From positions 332,481 to 396,480 of the forward strand of contig NZ_JANIDW010000002.1 of assembly GCF_026385475.1 (NCBI RefSeq): a DNA stretch of 64,000 bases. Reading direction: 5' to 3'. Positions 52,624 through 61,899 of the stretch are shown here, piece after piece. A program made the translations under genes and the position numbers. The notes beneath the pieces were generated by a model. The model saw only the letters and a list, made by a program, of their open reading frames with translations. It had not been told where the DNA came from and searched no databases. Every line of letters begins with the position of its first letter. Positions within the stretch are counted from its first letter, which is position 1. Source of the DNA: Bombella saccharophila. GTDB taxonomy: Bacteria; Pseudomonadota; Alphaproteobacteria; Acetobacterales; Acetobacteraceae.

Positions 52624-53784
52624 ATGAAGATTGCGATTGTATGTGATTCCTTTAAGGGTAGTCTTTCCACCTTAGAGGTCGCGCGGGAGATTAAAGCAGG
52701 ATTTTCGCGTATTTTCCCTCATGCTGATTACCTTTGCCTCCCTATGGCAGATGGTGGAGAAGGCACAGTGGAGGCTTTTGCCCAGGGGACGGGTGGGCAG
52801 ATAATGGCATGCAGCGTGACAGGGCCATTGGGCAAGCCTGTCTCTGCTTTTTGGGGCGTGAGCGGGGATGGGCGCACCGCCGTGATCGAAATGGCCGCCG
52901 CGGCGGGTCTCCCTTTATTAAAACCGGATGAGTATGCACCATTACAGACAACAACCTATGGCGTGGGAGAGTTGGTGCGTGCTGCGTTGGATCATGGCTG
53001 CCAGCATATCATCATTGGGTTAGGCGGTAGTGCTACAAATGATGGTGGGGCTGGGTTTGCTCAGGCTCTGGGAGTAAGATTGTTAGACGAGCGAGGGCGT
53101 GATTTGCCTCCCGGTGGTGCTGCCTTGGCTCATCTCGCACAGATAGATGCTTCTGGCTTGGATGCTCGATTAGCGTATGTCACGCTGGAGGGAGCCTGTG
53201 ACGTTACAAATCCTCTCACAGGCCCGCAGGGGGCTTCGTCGATATTTGGTCCACAAAAAGGGGCCTCCCCACAGGATGTAGCACAGTTAGAGGCTGCCCT
53301 AACACATTATGCAACGCTCTTAGCATCTCAATCTGGACGTAATATCGCTCATATATCTGGGGCGGGGGCAGCAGGTGGCCTTGGTGGTGGGCTGTTGGCT
53401 TTTACACACGTAACCTTACGGCCGGGTGTGGAGATTATTGCTGAGCAGCTGCATTTAGCCGAGCATTTTGCAGAGATGGACCTCATCATCACTGGTGAGG
53501 GGCGAATGGACGGGCAGACAGTCCATGGGAAGGCCCCTATGGGGGTTGCGCAGATTGCAAAACGCTTTGGCAAGCCGGTGATTGCCATTGTTGGCTCTAC
53601 TGGGAAGGATGTAGAGCTTGTCCATCAGGTCGGTATTGATGCGGTTTTTGATACGGTCTCACACCCAGCAGATTTAACGACGGTGTTGCAGGAGGCCCCT
53701 GATTCTATTCGTCGCGTAGCAGAAAATATTGCCGTTGTAGTGAGGATGGGTATGAATTTGGGTATTGATAACGAGAAAGTTTGA
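52624..53784 (+). CDS. Glycerate 2-kinase (GarK/GlxK type)
   Basis: The 386-residue protein phosphorylates D-glycerate. Motifs: N-terminal IVCDSFKGSLSTLEVAREI, LPMADGGEGTVEAFAQ, IIIGLGGSATNDGGAGFAQALG, FGPQKGAS and ITGEGRMDGQTVHGKAPMGVA. Length is family-typical. It has its own start 57 bases after queH and may be cotranscribed with it. It feeds glycerate from glyoxylate or tartronate breakdown into glycolysis. Confidence 0.93.
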   Translation: MKIAIVCDSFKGSLSTLEVAREIKAGFSRIFPHADYLCLPMADGGEGTVEAFAQGTGGQIMACSVTGPLGKPVSAFWGVSGDGRTAVIEMAAAAGLPLLKPDEYAPLQTTTYGVGELVRAALDHGCQHIIIGLGGSATNDGGAGFAQALGVRLLDERGRDLPPGGAALAHLAQIDASGLDARLAYVTLEGACDVTNPLTGPQGASSIFGPQKGASPQDVAQLEAALTHYATLLASQSGRNIAHISGAGAAGGLGGGLLAFTHVTLRPGVEIIAEQLHLAEHFAEMDLIITGEGRMDGQTVHGKAPMGVAQIAKRFGKPVIAIVGSTGKDVELVHQVGIDAVFDTVSHPADLTTVLQEAPDSIRRVAENIAVVVRMGMNLGIDNEKV

Positions 53785-53877
53785 GGCACGAACTCTTGAA
53801 AACTAGAGAATATATCTTAAATTTCTGGTACCTGCCGGTGCATCTCAGCACGGTGTGTATGTAATAAAGTAGATTTT

Positions 53878-56259
53878 ATGATGCGTCACTTCGTTCAACC
53901 TATTCGCGTTGCTATAGGGGCCTTTCTAGGGCTTGCTTTTATATTGGCCTCTCCCGTGCATGCTGCAGCACCGGCGGCAACACCGGCTGATAAGGCCGTT
54001 GATAATCCGCCCTCCTTGGTTATGGCGCAGGCAGAGGGGGATTTTGGTTGGAATAATGTAGCAGTTGCTTTACGGGCACAATTGGAGCAAGACCAAGCTA
54101 CTTTGCGGGCTGTTAGTACAGGGTTGGGGCATGCTAAGGCTCCGTTAAGCGGCAGTGCTTTAGATGTCTATAGTGCGCAGGTGCGCGTTGTACGACAGCA
54201 TGTCACGGATGGTTTGGCGCAAATTCAATCCTACGAAGGCTCTATTAATTCATTGTTGCAGGTCTTGGGTAATAAAACCGAAGATGGAGAAGATGCCGCT
54301 ATTACTCGGCAGCGAGGGGCTGCGCGTAAGACATCGCTCGGTATTGCATCATTGCAAGTACGGATGCGTGTGTGTGATTTGCAGACACGCCAGTTAGAAA
54401 GCCAGTTGGATGGTTTGCGGCGGCGTGTACAGCAAGGGGCGCTTATTCGGCATGTAGAGACCCCGTTGAGCTTAGGATTTTGGCAAAATATTGGGGCAGA
54501 GGGCTATACGGCTCTTAAAAATTTAACCCGGTCTGAACTGAATATATTGATCGGCACATTAGGGGTTATGGGGCTGGTCTTTGTATGTGAGGAAGGGCTG
54601 CGCTGGTTGGCAGGTAGAACGCTTAATGCTGCTTTGTCTCGAGTGCGCTGGGCGACGGCCATTCGGACACAACGGGCGTTAGGGAGCGTTTTATTGGGTA
54701 TATTATGCGCCCTGCTCGCGGAGGTGCTGTGGCAAGGTTGGGAGATGGTGGCCTTTGGTTTTGAGGGTATCCCTTTCTTGGCAGGGCAGTATTTAACTCA
54801 ATCATTACCAGTATTTGGGTTTGTTATAGGGGCGGGTGTTTCGCTTAGGCGTTGGCTTCGCGGGAAGGTATGTCCCCTATGCAGCTTATTATTGGGGGTG
54901 GGCGTCCTATGTTGTGGGGCGTTACGTACAGCAGAACTCAATAAAAGTTTAGGCCCTGGGTTAGATGCGGTGTTAGAGGGTAGCCTTGCCCTTTCGTCAG
55001 CTATTCTCCTTTATGTACCGTGTCGCGTTGATAAAAAACGCCAACAAAATGCGGGCGATGAAGTCGGAGACTTAGGCGGAGGAGTGGCGCAGGATATTGG
55101 GGGGATTTTGATGCAATATTTCCCCATACATGGTATTTCCGCTTTATTATTAGTGGTGACCGGTCTGGCTGTATTAAGCGGTTATATTTCCTTTGCTTTC
55201 TTATTAAATGATTGGGTTTTAACGCTACTTTATGCGTTTGGCGTTGTAATGTTGCTCATGCAGGCATGGCGTGATTCAGCTCAATTTGCCTTTTCTGCTC
55301 AGAGCCATTTAGGGCGTATTTGGAATGAACTGGGATTAAGCGCTCGGCGTTTGGCCCAGATGGAGGTCGTGAGTACCGCCTTGGTGGGGCTAGGCCTTGT
55401 TATGGTTTTCCTTGCCCTCTTGCAAGGTAGAAATGGTGCTTCTTTTAGTGGGGCATGGCAGGGTTTACAGCAAATTTTTGCCGGCGATATCTTCTTTGGT
55501 ATTCCTTTTTCACCGCGGATGCTCGTAAATTCCGCGTTGCTCTTGGTAGGCGTGTTCTACGCTATTAAATTTCTCCAACAATGGTTACAAAATCGCCTGT
55601 TTCCCGTTACGTCATTAGATAATGGAGCGCAGACATCTATTATAAGTATTATGACTTATACATTATGGATTGTGGCGGGGCTGAAGCTGTTGTCCATGAT
55701 GGGTATTTCGGTTCAGAATTTAACATGGGTGGTCAGTGCCCTATCCGTTGGGGTGGGTTTCGGCTTACAATCTATTGTGAAGGATTTTATTTCAGGACTA
55801 ATTTTGTTAGCAGAGCGTCCAGCACAAGCGGGGGACAAGATTAGTATTAGCGGGACCACAGGGGTCATCCAACGTGTGAATGTTCGTGCAACGGATATTC
55901 GTCTCAGTGATGGTACTATGGTGATCATGCCTAATTCTCAATTCATCACCTCGAATGTGCAGAATTGGAGTGCGGGGCAAAATCCAATTAAGGTCAAACT
56001 TGTTGTTGCTGTACCCTCTAATGTAAGTTTGGATAAAGTGCAGGAAATCTTCATGCAAGTTGCAAATGAGCAGCCAAATATTCTACGGGATCCTGCCCCT
56101 CAGATTCTGCTTGATTCGAATGCGGGTCAAACAGTGGGTGCAACATTGGCTGTCTATATAGCACGGGGGACAAGTAGTGATGCCGTTACCACCTCTGTAA
56201 TGGGTGCATTGATGGATCGTTTTAATCAGGAAGGCATTTCTCTTATTCTGCCATCATAA
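53878..56259 (+). CDS. Large MscS-family mechanosensitive channel (DUF3772-MscS)
   Basis: The 793-residue protein has a signal peptide (about 1-30, VHA-AA), a periplasmic helical DUF3772-like domain (about 45-185), about ten membrane helices (220-645) and a C-terminal MscS core. The pore helix region LTWVVSALSVGVGFGLQSIVKDFISGLILL (in two parts, about 615-645) and the beta domain DKISISGTTGVIQRVNVRATDI are diagnostic. It releases solutes on hypo-osmotic shock. A terminator follows at 56274. Confidence 0.92.
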   Translation: MMRHFVQPIRVAIGAFLGLAFILASPVHAAAPAATPADKAVDNPPSLVMAQAEGDFGWNNVAVALRAQLEQDQATLRAVSTGLGHAKAPLSGSALDVYSAQVRVVRQHVTDGLAQIQSYEGSINSLLQVLGNKTEDGEDAAITRQRGAARKTSLGIASLQVRMRVCDLQTRQLESQLDGLRRRVQQGALIRHVETPLSLGFWQNIGAEGYTALKNLTRSELNILIGTLGVMGLVFVCEEGLRWLAGRTLNAALSRVRWATAIRTQRALGSVLLGILCALLAEVLWQGWEMVAFGFEGIPFLAGQYLTQSLPVFGFVIGAGVSLRRWLRGKVCPLCSLLLGVGVLCCGALRTAELNKSLGPGLDAVLEGSLALSSAILLYVPCRVDKKRQQNAGDEVGDLGGGVAQDIGGILMQYFPIHGISALLLVVTGLAVLSGYISFAFLLNDWVLTLLYAFGVVMLLMQAWRDSAQFAFSAQSHLGRIWNELGLSARRLAQMEVVSTALVGLGLVMVFLALLQGRNGASFSGAWQGLQQIFAGDIFFGIPFSPRMLVNSALLLVGVFYAIKFLQQWLQNRLFPVTSLDNGAQTSIISIMTYTLWIVAGLKLLSMMGISVQNLTWVVSALSVGVGFGLQSIVKDFISGLILLAERPAQAGDKISISGTTGVIQRVNVRATDIRLSDGTMVIMPNSQFITSNVQNWSAGQNPIKVKLVVAVPSNVSLDKVQEIFMQVANEQPNILRDPAPQILLDSNAGQTVGATLAVYIARGTSSDAVTTSVMGALMDRFNQEGISLILPS

Positions 56260-56273
56260 GGCTTTGGGGGGAA

Positions 56274-56299
56274 GCCGAAGTGATTTGTAACACTTCGGC
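56274..56299. terminator. Hairpin terminator after the MscS gene
   Basis: Perfect 9-base arms GCCGAAGTG and CACTTCGGC with an 8-base loop, 15 bases after the MscS stop, followed by GTCTTTCT. It also lies just past the stop of the 54-residue gene on the minus strand and may serve both. Confidence 0.75.
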
Positions 56300-56311
56300 G
56301 TCTTTCTAGGT

Positions 56312-56476
56312 TTATTTCCCATCAACAGAGCGGGCAATCTCAGCAACAAGCTTGACGAGGTAAGCACGGTCAATTTGGGTGTTTTGACTTTCGAGCCGGA
56401 CGACATCTTGTACGAGGGCAAAGATGAGGTCCTCGCGTGTCATGTTGCGGGCTGGGTTTGCGTCATTTTGTGCCAT
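56312..56476 (-). CDS. 54-residue protein of unknown function
   Basis: A minus-strand frame from ATG 56476 to TAA 56312 has a good Shine-Dalgarno upstream (AAGGAAG about 10 bases away). The product begins MAQNDANPARNMTREDLIFA, forms one long amphipathic helix (LVQDVVRLESQNTQID) and ends with AEIARSVDGK. It is charged, cytoplasmic and lacks a membrane segment. It fills most of the otherwise empty 56300-56640 region, ends next to a hairpin terminator and has balanced codon use, so I regard it as a real small gene. No family recognised. Confidence 0.65.
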   Translation of the reverse strand: MAQNDANPARNMTREDLIFALVQDVVRLESQNTQIDRAYLVKLVAEIARSVDGK

Positions 56477-56643
56477 AATGGATATCTTCCTTCCATAAGA
56501 GATGGTGATGGTAACAGTGGCAATTCATTGCGTACTGCTTAGTAAGTCTTTTAACAGTTTTTTGCTGCTGAGGTCACGCTTTGTTAAGAGGAAAAGCGCA
56601 AGAAGGTAGAAGCTGCGTATAGTGCTACGGTACAGAAAATAAG

Positions 56644-57780
56644 GTGAGAGTAGTGATGATAAAGCGTTTTAGGTCTTTGTTAGGGTCAATGACAACAGAA
56701 TGTCATATGGAGCAGGAGGACAAAGTGTCTCCCGTGCTGACGGCTCTGATGGTGAGCTGTATCTTAATTGCGGTCGGTTGGGTGCTTCATCCTTTTTTAT
56801 TACCTATTGTGTGGGGAGCAACCATTTCAGTGACATTTTGGCCATTAGTGCTGAGGTTGCAGTCATGTCTCTTCGGTAGTCGGGCTGCCGCTGTGTTTTT
56901 TACAGTCCTGGCAGCGTTGTTGGTGTTCTTCTTACCAGTTGCGCTAATATTTCTCATTTTTGCACAGCATGTAAAAGATATATCACATTTTATGACCATA
57001 CTGCCCTCATGGCAGTTGCCTGCTGTCCCGGTTTGGGTTGGACATATTCCGCATGTGGGTGGCCGTATCGTTGCTTTTTGGGACCATATGAGAGAAAACA
57101 GCCTGCCGGGCTTAGTAAAGCAGATTGTTCCTCCACCTGAAAAATTATTTGCTGTATTTTTATCCTCGGCGGGTAGTCTTGGCTCTTTGTTGGTTGAGTT
57201 TGGCTTAACATTAATCGCGATGGTTTTGTTTCTCACTCATGCAGAACGTATTATTGATTTATTAGTACGCATTAGTTCCCGCTTAGGGGGAGATGCTGGC
57301 CGTTTGTTTCTACATAGGGCGGAAACTACAACACGGGGTGTTGCTCTTGGTGTAACTCTTACCGCGATTATAGAATCTCTATTTGGATGGTTAGGGTTAA
57401 TGGCCGCTGATATGCCTATGGGTAGTGTTATAGCGGCTGTAATGTTTGTGTCCTGTGTATTGCAATTTGGTGGGGCTTGGGTGTTATTTGTTAGTACCGT
57501 TTGGTTATATTTCACTGCTCCCTTGATGCATGCATCTATTATGTTATGTTTTGCGCTTATTGCTGTGGCGAATGATAATTTTTTACAGGCCTTTATTATT
57601 CGTCGTTATGTAAAAATTTCAGTAGTCGTCATCATGTTAGGTGCTTTTGGTGGTATTGCCACTTTAGGTTTTGCTGGAGTATTTATAGGACCCACATTGC
57701 TTTATTTGGCTGAAACATTGGTGCGCGAATGGGCAGGAGGGACCACGGGAGAAAATCTTAAACAAGAACACCCATCTTAA
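56644..57780 (+). CDS. AI-2E/PerM-family membrane transporter
   Basis: The 378-residue protein has about eight membrane helices in the family's layout: an N-terminal pair (SPVLTALMVSCILIAVGWVL..PIVWGATISVTFWPL), a periplasmic segment, and the C-terminal signature VANDNFLQAFIIRRYVKIS followed by LGAFGGIATLGFAGVFIGPTLL. Family members export signalling molecules or act as Na+/H+ exchangers; the substrate is unknown here. Its last codons overlap the convergent PepSY gene by 4 bases. Confidence 0.85.
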   Translation: MRVVMIKRFRSLLGSMTTECHMEQEDKVSPVLTALMVSCILIAVGWVLHPFLLPIVWGATISVTFWPLVLRLQSCLFGSRAAAVFFTVLAALLVFFLPVALIFLIFAQHVKDISHFMTILPSWQLPAVPVWVGHIPHVGGRIVAFWDHMRENSLPGLVKQIVPPPEKLFAVFLSSAGSLGSLLVEFGLTLIAMVLFLTHAERIIDLLVRISSRLGGDAGRLFLHRAETTTRGVALGVTLTAIIESLFGWLGLMAADMPMGSVIAAVMFVSCVLQFGGAWVLFVSTVWLYFTAPLMHASIMLCFALIAVANDNFLQAFIIRRYVKISVVVIMLGAFGGIATLGFAGVFIGPTLLYLAETLVREWAGGTTGENLKQEHPS

Positions 57781-59660
57781 GGATGGGACTGAGGTGAAGG
57801 AGGTGATCTTCGCAAAAGAAGATAGAGTACCCCTCCCCAAAGACTAAGAGTAGCGATAATTAAGGCGCTCGTTAGGCTGAGTGTTGCGCTGTTCTGTGTT
57901 GCAGCATGGCGCAGCATAACCACAGTAATGGCTATTGAAAGTGCTGTCGCTGAGCCTGTTAGAATGATGATTCTATATAAATAGCGTGGTAATAAACAAC
58001 AGCCTAAGATGCTGAGGCCAAAACAAGTATAGTATACTAAGCTAATATGTCGATAGGCCTGTGTCATATACGTTTGGGGTGTGTTTAGGATATGTGTTGC
58101 ATGTGATATATCCGTAAGGAATATAATACGTGCCGTAAAAGGACTTAGGGCAATGATGCTGCAAAGGCCGAGTAAACAGCCCATAAGACTCCCCTCTGTT
58201 AGATGGCTGAGCCATATTGGGGGTATGGCTATTTTAGATGATGTTTTTTGATGGGGCCTTTTATAGATGTGGGCGTTAAGCCAAAGCTGATTGGCTGAAT
58301 GGAAGAAAGCGACCCCGCAGAGAGCTAAGATTACATAGAGCCAACGTACGAATTCCCCCCCAAAACTTCCAAAATGTAATGCTAAGCACCACGTTAACAA
58401 CCGGCGGCTAAGGGGCTGTTGTGAGGAGAGATTTTGTGCGTCTATAAGCGTTCCTGTATAGGGGTTAAGTGTAACGGAGTTACGATCTCTGCCGATCATA
58501 GGGTTATGTTGGTCTGTGCCTTCTATGATTAAAGAAGTGTGAGGTGTTTTTGTATACGGCAAGGGGTCATTAGGGGTGTACAGAGGGGCGCGTAGAGTTA
58601 TACGTCTTGTGAGTGTGTCGGCGGGTAAGGGATTCAGAATGTAATCTAGAGTATGAGGCTGGAATGTGGGCGCTAACTTGTGCAAATATGATAAAGCAGT
58701 ATCGGGTGATATGAGGTGAGGTGGATAGACGATATTTTCTTGTATTAATGCGGTGTTATGTTTTGAATGCGGAATGATTTTGGCGTCAGAGAATGTGTAA
58801 ATTAAAGGGAAAAAGGCAAACATAGCTGTTGTTAAAGCTATGATGAGGTGAAAGGGCAGAGAGCAGAGACCGAGCAAGCTATGCACGTCTAACCAAAGTC
58901 GCCTTTTATGACCTTTGAGATGAATGGTCATGAGATTACGCCACATACCTGGAAGCAATAGAATAATACCGGAAAGTAAAGCGAGCCCATAAAAGAGACA
59001 AATAATACCAACTAAAGGCATAACCCATGGTTCTGGTAGTGGCAGTCCCATGCGGCGGTGTAGGCCACCAATAAAACAGGGAACAGTTGTGGGCTGTAGG
59101 TAATAAACGCTTTGGTCATTTATTGTAGAGTAACGTGGTATGATTTGTGGAGAGGGAAGGCCGAGGGGGAGTCCCAGCATAATGGGGAGACTAAAGCGTG
59201 TTGAAGGGGAAGAAGTAAGGTTGATGCGGTAATGATGTAACTGAGAGGGAAAGAAAATGTTTGTATCATTGTTGGTGGGAAGGGTAACAAGCGGTTGTAT
59301 TGGAGGAAGTGGAGGTGTACTCCATTCTTGAAGCGGGTTTGCAAATAATGTAACAGCCCCGGCCAAAAAGCTTATGCTCAAAAAACTGCCAGTTGTAATA
59401 CCGATCCAGCCATGTAGTGTTTGGTAACGGCGTGCGAGTTGGTATATTTTATGCCTAGTCCCGATACCGATACAGCCGGTAAGGACGAAAAAGCAGAGCA
59501 AGCAGCTCCCTAGTAGCAATAGAGAGCTACCAGTTTTCCCATAGGTTTGGGAGATAATTAAAATCCTGTCTGTCTGATAAGCCCCCTCCATTATAAAGAA
59601 ACTACTCAATAGTCCAATGAGTAAACGTTTCCAGAATGAAGAGGGTGATGTGTTCTTCAC
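57777..59660 (-). CDS. PepSY-type transmembrane protein (iron-regulated membrane protein family)
   Basis: I place the start at the GTG at 59660, which overlaps the stop of the upstream gene (GTGA), giving 627 residues; an ATG-started frame to 59792 would overlap that gene by 130 bases. The first about 60 residues (FWKRLLIGLLSSFFIMEGAY, then LLLLGSCLLCFFVLTGCIGIG) look like a fused DUF3649-like pair of helices. PepSY_TM features follow: LHGWIGITTGSFLSISFLAGAVTLF, LDVHSLLGLCSLPFHLIIALTTAMF and LHFGSFGG. Such proteins accompany siderophore uptake and may be periplasmic iron reductases (inference). Confidence 0.75.
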   Translation of the reverse strand: MKNTSPSSFWKRLLIGLLSSFFIMEGAYQTDRILIISQTYGKTGSSLLLLGSCLLCFFVLTGCIGIGTRHKIYQLARRYQTLHGWIGITTGSFLSISFLAGAVTLFANPLQEWSTPPLPPIQPLVTLPTNNDTNIFFPSQLHHYRINLTSSPSTRFSLPIMLGLPLGLPSPQIIPRYSTINDQSVYYLQPTTVPCFIGGLHRRMGLPLPEPWVMPLVGIICLFYGLALLSGIILLLPGMWRNLMTIHLKGHKRRLWLDVHSLLGLCSLPFHLIIALTTAMFAFFPLIYTFSDAKIIPHSKHNTALIQENIVYPPHLISPDTALSYLHKLAPTFQPHTLDYILNPLPADTLTRRITLRAPLYTPNDPLPYTKTPHTSLIIEGTDQHNPMIGRDRNSVTLNPYTGTLIDAQNLSSQQPLSRRLLTWCLALHFGSFGGEFVRWLYVILALCGVAFFHSANQLWLNAHIYKRPHQKTSSKIAIPPIWLSHLTEGSLMGCLLGLCSIIALSPFTARIIFLTDISHATHILNTPQTYMTQAYRHISLVYYTCFGLSILGCCLLPRYLYRIIILTGSATALSIAITVVMLRHAATQNSATLSLTSALIIATLSLWGGVLYLLLRRSPPSPQSHP

Positions 59661-59956
59661 GGAAGGGTAGAGGAGTAGTGTGTGGTGATGATGGCCCAAA
59701 GGATGGGCAGTAGGCATAGGAGGGACATAGTCCATCCCCCAAGGCAGAAGAATGCCCCAATCAAACCAAAAACGGGGATCCAGGCTGCCCAAGCGAGAGC
59801 GGCAGAAGAGGCAAGTAAGCTAAGGCCGCGCGCACGATGTAAATAGCGAGGATGTGGTGTTTTCCCTGGGAGATGCATCCAAAGTAGGATGGTGGAAATG
59901 CTGCTTAGTACAAGGCCTATCAAGAAGAAAATAGATTGTTCATCTATGTTTGACAT
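59657..59956 (-). CDS. DUF3325-like small membrane protein
   Basis: The 99-residue protein has three hydrophobic segments (about 8-26, 46-66 and 70-90) separated by short loops with KTPHPRYLHRARGLS. Size, topology and position directly ahead of a PepSY protein match the DUF3325 proteins of iron-uptake clusters. GGAAGG precedes the ATG and its stop overlaps the next start (GTGA). No TonB receptor is seen upstream. Confidence 0.65.
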   Translation of the reverse strand: MSNIDEQSIFFLIGLVLSSISTILLWMHLPGKTPHPRYLHRARGLSLLASSAALAWAAWIPVFGLIGAFFCLGGWTMSLLCLLPILWAIITTHYSSTLP

Positions 59957-60091
59957 TTTAGCCTTCCAGAATCCAGCACCTTATGCACAGGATTAATTTT
60001 ATGGGAGGGCGGATGGTGCGTCAAACATGTATTGGTAATGTAGGATATAAATGTCTTTAATAAGTTTTATTAAGTTTGGTTGCATCAATGG

Positions 60092-60196
60092 TTAGTCGTG
60101 CTTGCGCAAGTAATCTAGTTGCCCAATAGCGATAAAAGCGACCAGCAAGGTAAAAATGACGATTAGCTGGAACATAAAGTGGTATAAAGGTGACAT
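60092..60196 (-). CDS. 34-residue single-helix membrane protein
   Basis: A minus-strand frame from ATG 60196 to TAA 60092 has AGAGGA 5 bases upstream. The product starts MSPLYHFMFQLIVIFTLLVA, continues through a single hydrophobic helix and ends QLDYLRKHD, a charged cytoplasmic tail. It looks like a small membrane regulator or oxidase/transporter accessory peptide. The remainder of 59957-60342 is AT-rich promoter-like sequence with no other gene that I can see. Confidence 0.55.
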   Translation of the reverse strand: MSPLYHFMFQLIVIFTLLVAFIAIGQLDYLRKHD

Positions 60197-60342
60197 GGCA
60201 TCCTCTTTGGGGTGGAGGGGTAGCAAATGAGCCTCAGTTACTAAATACTAAATTTTATGTAATAAACAAACATATTTTTCGTATCTAATGGGCATAGCTG
60301 GCATAAATTGGTGGATGTACGCGGTAGAATAAGGAGGGGAAT

Positions 60343-60840
60343 ATGGAAATTAGACCAGCGGAAGCAGGGGACCTAGCGGCTATAACGGAGATCTACAATC
60401 ATGCTGTTAGGACTACTACGGCTATTTGGAATGAATGTGTAGTGGATGTTGCTAATAGGGCCAAGTGGTTGGAGGAGCATAGGAAGGCAGATTTGCCAGT
60501 TTTGGTGGGTATAGATGAAGCTGGTTTAGTGAATGGATATGCCACCTTTGGTCCGTGGCGTGCGTGGGATGGATATCGTTATACGGTGGAACATTCTGTT
60601 TATGTACATCCGGCTAAACAACGTAGAGGTGTTGGTAGAATTTTAATGGAGACGTTAATGCAGCGGGCTCAGCAGAAAGGCTATCATGTCATGATGGCAG
60701 GCATTGAATCTGGAAATGAAGGGTCTATTCGTTTGCATGAACAATTGGGTTTCCAGAAAGTGGGGCAGTGTCGGCAAGTTGGTTATAAATTTGGTCGTTG
60801 GCTGGATTTGACATTTATGCAGCGTATTCTCGGAGAGTGA
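60343..60840 (+). CDS. Pat/MddA-type GNAT acetyltransferase
   Basis: The 165-residue enzyme has a perfect ribosome-binding site (AAGGAGG, 7 bases ahead). Motifs: IRPAEAGDLAAITEIYNHAV, YRYTVEHSVYVHPAKQRRGVGRILM (acetyl-CoA binding R-R-G-V-G) and GIESGNEGSIRLHEQLGFQKVG. These are typical of phosphinothricin and methionine-sulfoximine/sulfone acetyltransferases, which detoxify glutamine-synthetase inhibitors. The natural substrate here is unknown. Confidence 0.88.
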   Translation: MEIRPAEAGDLAAITEIYNHAVRTTTAIWNECVVDVANRAKWLEEHRKADLPVLVGIDEAGLVNGYATFGPWRAWDGYRYTVEHSVYVHPAKQRRGVGRILMETLMQRAQQKGYHVMMAGIESGNEGSIRLHEQLGFQKVGQCRQVGYKFGRWLDLTFMQRILGE

Positions 60841-60918
60841 AGTTCTATCAAAATAAGCTTGTCAGAGGATGATTTTTGTTTTTAATTCGAAATTAAAAGA
60901 ACAGTGGGGGTATTCAAA

Positions 60919-61425
60919 ATGATGAAGGGTAGTGCGTTGAAGCGGGCATGGTATCGTGTAGGGTATGTGATGGTGCTGCTAGTGAGTGGTGCAATCTTGT
61001 TATCATCTGCGCGGGCTGAGGGGCTGGACCGTGTATATGAGGTTCAAGCGGAGTTAACACCGACGCCGCTTGTAGTGGGGACAGCGACACCTCCACAGGA
61101 TATATTAGCTGCAAAATTGGGTCCTAATATTAGGCGGGGCCAAGTGCAAAAAAATGTGGATCTTGGCCAAGGTGTTTATAAGCTTGGACGCTATCGTATG
61201 CAGGTTCGTTTACATAGCGGCCCTCATGGAGGGTACGATAATGGGACAATGAATTATAACATTACCGCAGTGTTGAATCGTGTCACGAATAATCACACAG
61301 TGTCTATTTTTACACGAGTGAAGGGTGTGCTGAAGTTACATGATGGCCAGGCATATGCACAGCTGTCTACCAATCGCTATTTTGCGGGTGTGGTGCAGAT
61401 AAAGGCGATTGCAGTAGGTTTCTGA
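60919..61425 (+). CDS. Secreted protein of unknown function
   Basis: From the ATG at 60919 the product has 168 residues; a GTG at 60904 adds 5. A signal peptide (about 14-36, cleaving ARA-EG) is followed by strand-rich sequence (RVYEVQAELTPTPLVVGTATPP, YKLGRYRMQVRLHSGPHG, HTVSIFTRVKGVLKLHDGQAYAQLS). It looks like a small beta-rich periplasmic or outer-membrane protein. No family recognised. First of three orphan genes on the same strand. Confidence 0.6.
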   Translation: MMKGSALKRAWYRVGYVMVLLVSGAILLSSARAEGLDRVYEVQAELTPTPLVVGTATPPQDILAAKLGPNIRRGQVQKNVDLGQGVYKLGRYRMQVRLHSGPHGGYDNGTMNYNITAVLNRVTNNHTVSIFTRVKGVLKLHDGQAYAQLSTNRYFAGVVQIKAIAVGF

Positions 61426-61456
61426 TGTGCATTAAAGAGATGATTGGGAGGGTGGT

Positions 61457-61834
61457 ATGAGATTGTGGAGGAAGTGGGCGAGGATAGCGGCGGAGTGCTG
61501 GGGGGCTACGCTTTTTGCGGCCTCAACGGCAATGGCACAAGGCAGTTTTGCTTTACCGGCATCAGGCATCAAAGCGTCGTATAGCCCTTTAGCTATCCCA
61601 ACGTATTTTAAGCCGATTGATGTGTCTTTAGAGACGTTATTGAATCAACGTTATGCTGTTGTGGCGGCGCATGTTGGAGGTGGAGAGGAGGTGTTGGTGT
61701 TGGCACAAAAAACACTCCCCTCTGTACCTGATAGGGTAGCGATATGTGCGTTGACCATGCCTAATCCTGCTGCAGACCAAACTATAGTAACCTCTCGTTG
61801 TTGGGCATTGAATCATTTTGATAAGGGGCAATAG
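61457..61834 (+). CDS. Secreted protein of unknown function
   Basis: The 125-residue product has a signal peptide (about 1-28, cleaving AMA-QG), then a short Pro/Ser segment and a strand-rich mature part (SLETLLNQRYAVVAAHVGGGEEVLVLAQK) with two cysteines (AICALT and SRCWAL) that may pair. GGGAGG stands just before the ATG. It begins 31 bases after the previous orphan gene, so both may be on one transcript. No family recognised. Confidence 0.55.
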   Translation: MRLWRKWARIAAECWGATLFAASTAMAQGSFALPASGIKASYSPLAIPTYFKPIDVSLETLLNQRYAVVAAHVGGGEEVLVLAQKTLPSVPDRVAICALTMPNPAADQTIVTSRCWALNHFDKGQ

Positions 61835-61899
61835 TCTACGTGTAGATTATTATAAAGACGTGGTGCATAGTACTGGTCTCTAGTGTGTAAGGGGAAGAA

